NCBI RefSeq assembly: GCF_021531075.1
Contig: NZ_JADYTJ010000022.1
Location: 1 to 48,031 of the forward strand
From: Bacteroides caecigallinarum
GTDB lineage: Bacteria; Bacteroidota; Bacteroidia; Bacteroidales; Bacteroidaceae
Reading direction: 5' to 3'
Length of the DNA: 48,031 nt
Part shown: piece after piece, positions 45,389-48,031 of the stretch
Numbering within the stretch: the stretch's first letter is position 1
Layout of the letters: the number at the start of each line of letters is the position of its first letter
Translations under genes and position numbers: made by a program
The notes under the pieces: generated by a model
Seen by the model: only the letters and a program-made list of their open reading frames with translations
What the model was told of the DNA's origin: nothing
The model's database searches: none

Positions 45389-45470
45389 CACGTTCGTGTC
45401 ACTAGCGTTTCACGTTCGTGTAACGCGTGTAACACGTATGTGTGACGCGTGTGGCACGTACGTGTCACAC
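45389..45470. repeat. Array of four 22-bp palindromic units (CACGT family)
   Basis: Units at 45389-45410, 45411-45432, 45433-45454 and 45455-45470 (last one shortened). Each starts with a palindromic core of the form CACGTNCGTG or CACGTATGTG, followed by a second mostly GCGTGT-type segment. Longer inverted repeats join units, e.g. GTTACACG (45385-45392) with CGTGTAAC (45417-45424). Period, copy number and self-symmetry match the unrelated array at 6876-6960. Confidence 0.8.
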
Positions 45471-45588
45471 TAAAAAGGTAATGGTATTTTATAGATATTG
45501 CTGGATTGGGAATGAAATGGAGATATGGAAGATAAAAGAGGAAAATTGAAGAAAAACATCTTTTTCAAGAAAAAAAACAGAAAATGTA

Positions 45589-45618
45589 TTGTCGGTTAAA
45601 AAAAAAGTAATACCTTTG
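45589..45618 (+). promoter_or_regulatory. tRNA-Val cluster promoter
   Basis: TTG (45589-45591), 19 bases, TACCTTTG (45611-45618); start predicted near 45622, 24 bases before the first tRNA. Confidence 0.65.
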
Positions 45619-45645
45619 CATCGCAATTGACAAAGAGACCTTTTC

Positions 45646-45720
45646 GGGCGTTTAGCTCAGCTGGTTCAGAGCATCTGCCTTACAAGCAGAGGGTCGGCGG
45701 TTCGAATCCGTCAACGCCCA
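45646..45720 (+). tRNA. tRNA-Val (UAC anticodon), copy 1
   Basis: A 75-base cloverleaf: acceptor GGGCGTT pairs with AACGCCC, D arm with AGCTGGTT, anticodon loop CTTACAA (anticodon TAC, reads GTA/GTG), T loop TTCGAAT. Discriminator A; the 3' CCA is not encoded. Confidence 0.97.
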
Positions 45721-45753
45721 CTCCGATAAAATCTCTTTTTCAATTCGTTTTAG

Positions 45754-45828
45754 GGGCGTTTAGCTCAGCTGGTTCAGAGCATCTGCCTTACAAGCAGAGG
45801 GTCGGCGGTTCGAATCCGTCAACGCCCA
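45754..45828 (+). tRNA. tRNA-Val (UAC anticodon), copy 2
   Basis: Identical to copy 1, after a 33-base spacer. Anticodon TAC in loop CTTACAA. Confidence 0.97.
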
Positions 45829-45863
45829 CTCCTAAAAAATAATTGATCAAATTTCCCCCTTTC

Positions 45864-45938
45864 GGGCGTTTAGCTCAGCTGGTTCAGAGCATCTGCCTTA
45901 CAAGCAGAGGGTCGGCGGTTCGAATCCGTCAACGCCCA
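45864..45938 (+). tRNA. tRNA-Val (UAC anticodon), copy 3
   Basis: Identical to copy 1, after a 35-base spacer. Confidence 0.97.
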
Positions 45939-45974
45939 CTTTAAAGAAAAATTTGATCAAATATTTTCTCTTTC

Positions 45975-46049
45975 GGGCGTTTAGCTCAGCTGGTTCAGAG
46001 CATCTGCCTTACAAGCAGAGGGTCGGCGGTTCGAATCCGTCAACGCCCA
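45975..46049 (+). tRNA. tRNA-Val (UAC anticodon), copy 4
   Basis: Identical to copy 1, after a 36-base spacer that shares TTGATCAAAT with the previous spacer. Confidence 0.97.
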
Positions 46050-46060
46050 CCGAAAAAATA

Positions 46061-46085
46061 AAGCCTCGCATTAGCGGGGCTTTTT
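46061..46085. terminator. Bidirectional terminator tRNA cluster / cysK
   Basis: AAGCCTCGC (46061-46069) pairs with GCGGGGCTT (46074-46082, one T-G pair) and is followed by Ts. Confidence 0.88.
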
Positions 46086-46087
46086 CA

Positions 46088-47020
46088 TTATCTGTCAAAC
46101 AGTTCTGTTGATAAGTACCTTTCGCCTGTGTCGGGCAGTAATACTACGATGTTTTTTCCTTTATATCGGCTTTCCTGCGAGAGTTTCATGGCTGCATAGG
46201 CGGCTGCGCCGGATGATATTCCGCAGAGTATTCCTTCTTTGTTTGCAAGCTCGCGTGCTGTTGACATGGCATCTTCGTTTGCTACACGGAATATTCTGTC
46301 GATAATATTTGTGTCGAGTGTATCCGGGATGAAACCTGCACCTATGCCTTGTATCTTGTGTGGTCCTGGTTTGTCGCCTGAGATTACTGCCGATGAATCA
46401 GGCTCAACGGCTATAAGTTCTATTTGGGGATTCTTTTCTTTCAGTTTGCGGCCTGTTCCGCTTATGGTTCCTCCTGTGCCTACTCCTGCCACGAAAACGT
46501 CTACTTTGCCTTCAGTGTCTTTCCATATTTCTTCGGCTGTTGTTTTGTAATGTGCCTCAGGGTTTGCCGGGTTACAGAATTGTTGCAGAATAATTGAGCC
46601 TTCTATCTCTGAATTCAGTTCTTTTGCTTTTTCTATTGCACCTCCCATGCCTTTGTTGCCGGCTGTCAGTACCAGCTCTGCTCCGTATGCCTTCAGGAGG
46701 AGTTGGCGTTCGCGGCTCATTGTTTCAGGCATTGTTAATATCAACTTGTAGCCTTTCAGTCCTGCTATCCATGCCAGTCCCACTCCGGTGTTTCCACTTG
46801 TGGGCTCGATGATGGTTGCTCCAGGTTTTAGTATACCTTTTTCCTCGGCATCGTTTATCATGCTGAGTGCTATTCTGTCCTTTGCGCTTCCTCCCGGATT
46901 GAACATTTCGAGTTTTGCTACTACTGAGGCCTCGGACTTGTAGGCCTTCTCCATATTGTTAAGTCTCATCATCGGAGTGTTTCCGATGAGTTCTGTCAGA
47001 TTGTTTTTAATGTTTCGCAT
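46088..47020 (-). CDS. cysK: Cysteine synthase A (O-acetylserine sulfhydrylase)
   Basis: A 310-residue PLP enzyme that makes L-cysteine from O-acetylserine and sulfide. The PLP lysine is K47 in [11 protein letters not shown]; the substrate loop is [13 protein letters not shown] and the phosphate loop is [13 protein letters not shown]. Length and motifs fit CysK; CysM or a cystathionine-synthase-like role is less likely. A hairpin (47050-47092) lies 30 bases upstream of the start, leaving little room for an own promoter, so the gene may depend on a promoter overlapping that hairpin or on readthrough from the lrp transcript. Confidence 0.95.
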   Translation of the reverse strand: MRNIKNNLTELIGNTPMMRLNNMEKAYKSEASVVAKLEMFNPGGSAKDRIALSMINDAEEKGILKPGATIIEPTSGNTGVGLAWIAGLKGYKLILTMPETMSRERQLLLKAYGAELVLTAGNKGMGGAIEKAKELNSEIEGSIILQQFCNPANPEAHYKTTAEEIWKDTEGKVDVFVAGVGTGGTISGTGRKLKEKNPQIELIAVEPDSSAVISGDKPGPHKIQGIGAGFIPDTLDTNIIDRIFRVANEDAMSTARELANKEGILCGISSGAAAYAAMKLSQESRYKGKNIVVLLPDTGERYLSTELFDR

Positions 47021-47049
47021 ACATGTAAGTATTTTTATGATGTATAAAA

Positions 47050-47092
47050 AAAGAGTTCATGATATTCCTCGTTTGAATTTCATGAACTCTTT
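47050..47092 (-). terminator. Terminator or attenuator between DUF4491 gene and cysK
   Basis: Perfect 13-bp stem AAAGAGTTCATGA (47050-47062) and TCATGAACTCTTT (47080-47092), followed on the minus strand by a T run. Confidence 0.82.
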
Positions 47093-47110
47093 ATATGATA
47101 TCTTAAGCTT

Positions 47111-47443
47111 CTATTTTTCCGGGTCTGTCTTGTATTCCTCTTTTCTTTTCGGATTCATGGGAAACCAACCTTTTAGAACTCTTTCTCTCTGTTCGAAAAG
47201 TTCTTTTATGGTCCAGAACGATGAGAAGGAAAATACTCCTAAAAGAGTGGAAATTAATATATTGTCTGTCATTACCGAGCCTGCTATACCTATGATGCCT
47301 AATAGGAGAAAAATCCACCAGCATTTGGTCCCCCAATAATATTCAGCTTTTACCACAATGGGATGGAAAAAACCTATTATGAGAAAAGTGCATAAACCAA
47401 TGATTATGCCTCCTGTGTTTAGTCCGGTTATTAATTCCATCAT
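47111..47443 (-). CDS. DUF4491 family small membrane protein
   Basis: A 110-residue protein with three hydrophobic segments (about 8-30, 42-60, 64-82) and a charged C-terminal tail containing KGWFPMNPKRKEEY. It matches DUF4491, a small Bacteroidales membrane family with no known function. Its start overlaps the stop of the Lrp-type regulator by one base (TAATG), so the two are translationally coupled. Two ATG codons are adjacent (47443 and 47440); the first is used here. Confidence 0.88.
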   Translation of the reverse strand: MMELITGLNTGGIIIGLCTFLIIGFFHPIVVKAEYYWGTKCWWIFLLLGIIGIAGSVMTDNILISTLLGVFSFSSFWTIKELFEQRERVLKGWFPMNPKRKEEYKTDPEK

Positions 47444-47904
47444 TAATCCAGATGAATAGGAATTTCTTTCTTGATGCTCTGTTCCAAAGAAATCAGGGTT
47501 TCAGTAGCGGTTACACCCGGGATTTCCTGAATGCGTGAGTTCAATAAATCCATAAGATGTTCGTTGTCTGTAGAGTACAGTTTTGTTAGCATGGTGTAAG
47601 GTCCGGTAGTAAAGTGGCATTCCACTATTTCAGGAATTTTGTTGAGTTCTGCTACTACACTTTTATACATGGAACCTTTTTCAAGTTTGATACCCACGTA
47701 AGTACAAGTCATGTAACCTAAGCTTTTGGGGTTGACATTGTATCCGGAACCGATAATTACGCCCAAGTCAATCAGTCGCTGTACACGTTGATGAATTGCA
47801 GCACGTGAAACTCCGCATTCAGCAGCAACATCTTTGAAAGGAATACGCGCATTCTGAGAGATAATTTCCAGAATTTGTTTGTCTAATTTATCAATCTTTT
47901 CCAT
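47443..47904 (-). CDS. Lrp/AsnC family transcriptional regulator
   Basis: A 153-residue Lrp/AsnC regulator: N-terminal helix-turn-helix (LDKQILEIISQNARIPFKDVAAECGVSRAAIHQRVQRL), linker, and C-terminal RAM ligand-binding domain (about 70-145, with ECHFTTGPYTMLTKLYS). Members sense amino acids and control amino-acid or envelope genes. It precedes a DUF4491 gene and cysK on the same strand; control of cysK is possible but not shown. A -7 box TACATTTG (reverse of 47936-47943) lies 32 bases upstream. Confidence 0.94.
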   Translation of the reverse strand: MEKIDKLDKQILEIISQNARIPFKDVAAECGVSRAAIHQRVQRLIDLGVIIGSGYNVNPKSLGYMTCTYVGIKLEKGSMYKSVVAELNKIPEIVECHFTTGPYTMLTKLYSTDNEHLMDLLNSRIQEIPGVTATETLISLEQSIKKEIPIHLD

Positions 47905-47935
47905 AATAGTATGTTTAGTTATATCATTTTGTAAG

Positions 47936-47943
47936 CAAATGTA
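47936..47943 (-). promoter_or_regulatory. -7 element of the lrp-like gene
   Basis: TACATTTG on the minus strand matches TAnnTTTG; the upstream -33 region is only weakly similar to consensus. Confidence 0.5.
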
Positions 47944-48031
47944 TGAAAACTTTTTTATTAATTCGAAATTTCATTCAAAAAAACATTATTTTTTAGGTGA
48001 AAAGAACAATATTACTGCTATATAACAATAT

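Larger units (their letters stand above)
45273..45645. other. Non-coding stretch between efflux remnant and tRNA cluster
   Basis: No gene is seen. It contains the tandem palindrome array 45389-45470 and the tRNA promoter 45589-45618, both listed separately. The rest is AT-rich. Confidence 0.6.

Noticed and set aside
45389-45470. CRISPR array
   Set aside because: Units are contiguous with no unique spacers, and no cas gene is present.
45627-45842. 71-codon frame across the first two tRNAs
   Set aside because: It only translates the tRNA repeats; the repeated peptide is an artefact.

Overview
The window looks like chromosomal DNA of a Bacteroidales bacterium, most likely Bacteroidaceae (Bacteroides or Phocaeicola-like; species not resolvable by eye). 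The evidence is repeated use of the Bacteroidota promoter form TTTG-N19-TAnnTTTG, the near absence of Shine-Dalgarno sites, and typical families: a DUF3078 outer-membrane protein, head-GIN adhesin-like lipoprotein, M56/TonB hybrid sensor, DUF4491, single-chain glycyl-tRNA synthetase, and a TonB-dependent receptor with an N-terminal carboxypeptidase-regulatory domain. Most of the window is ordinary housekeeping and metabolic DNA with moderate-to-low GC.

Layout. 1-7 kb: MATE exporter (-), then glyS, an FKBP lipoprotein, metA and a U32 peptidase-family protein (+). 7-11.3 kb: a minus-strand ABC transporter cluster with its YtrA-type GntR regulator, a DUF2807 lipoprotein and rmuC. 11.4-15.1 kb: a DUF3078 protein (+) and a BlaR1-like/BlaI-like pair (-). 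15.3-17.8 kb: hybrid cluster protein (hcp) divergent from a Crp/Fnr regulator. 17.8-21.4 kb: an accessory island with a transposase remnant, a 55-residue peptide gene and a GC-rich GLUG-repeat lipoprotein that carries a 933-bp tandem duplication and an in-frame stop. 21.6-24.2 kb: groES-groEL and two tandem small winged-helix proteins. 24.5-29.9 kb: a GH109-like oxidoreductase-fold glycosidase, a C26-M19 fusion hydrolase, and ptb-buk. 30-33.2 kb: a probable transition-metal locus (Cys/His-rich exported protein, TonB receptor, HMA protein). 33.5-39.7 kb: carB and lutABC. 40-44.8 kb: lspA, trpS, Ca/Na antiporter, and a LytS/LytTR two-component pair. 44.8-45.5 kb: a decayed RND/TolC efflux remnant and a tandem palindrome array. 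45.6-47.9 kb: four identical tRNA-Val genes, cysK, DUF4491 and an Lrp/AsnC regulator.

The features that stand out are regulatory and structural. Two intergenic arrays of four 22-bp self-palindromic units (6876-6960 and 45389-45470) share one architecture but not sequence. Candidate operators sit in functionally sensible places: a perfect 17-bp dyad at the MATE start site, an AGTGTA-N12-TACACT dyad at the ABC/GntR promoter, twin AACTA-N7-TAGTT dyads ahead of blaI, and a Crp/Fnr-type dyad placed at about -41 of the hcp promoter. Two hidden pseudogenes (a transposase tail at 17835-17981 and an RND-TolC chimera at 44835-45272), and the broken, internally duplicated GLUG gene, mark the sites of genome flux. 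All functional calls rest on reading the sequence and on remembered family features; no database search was run.
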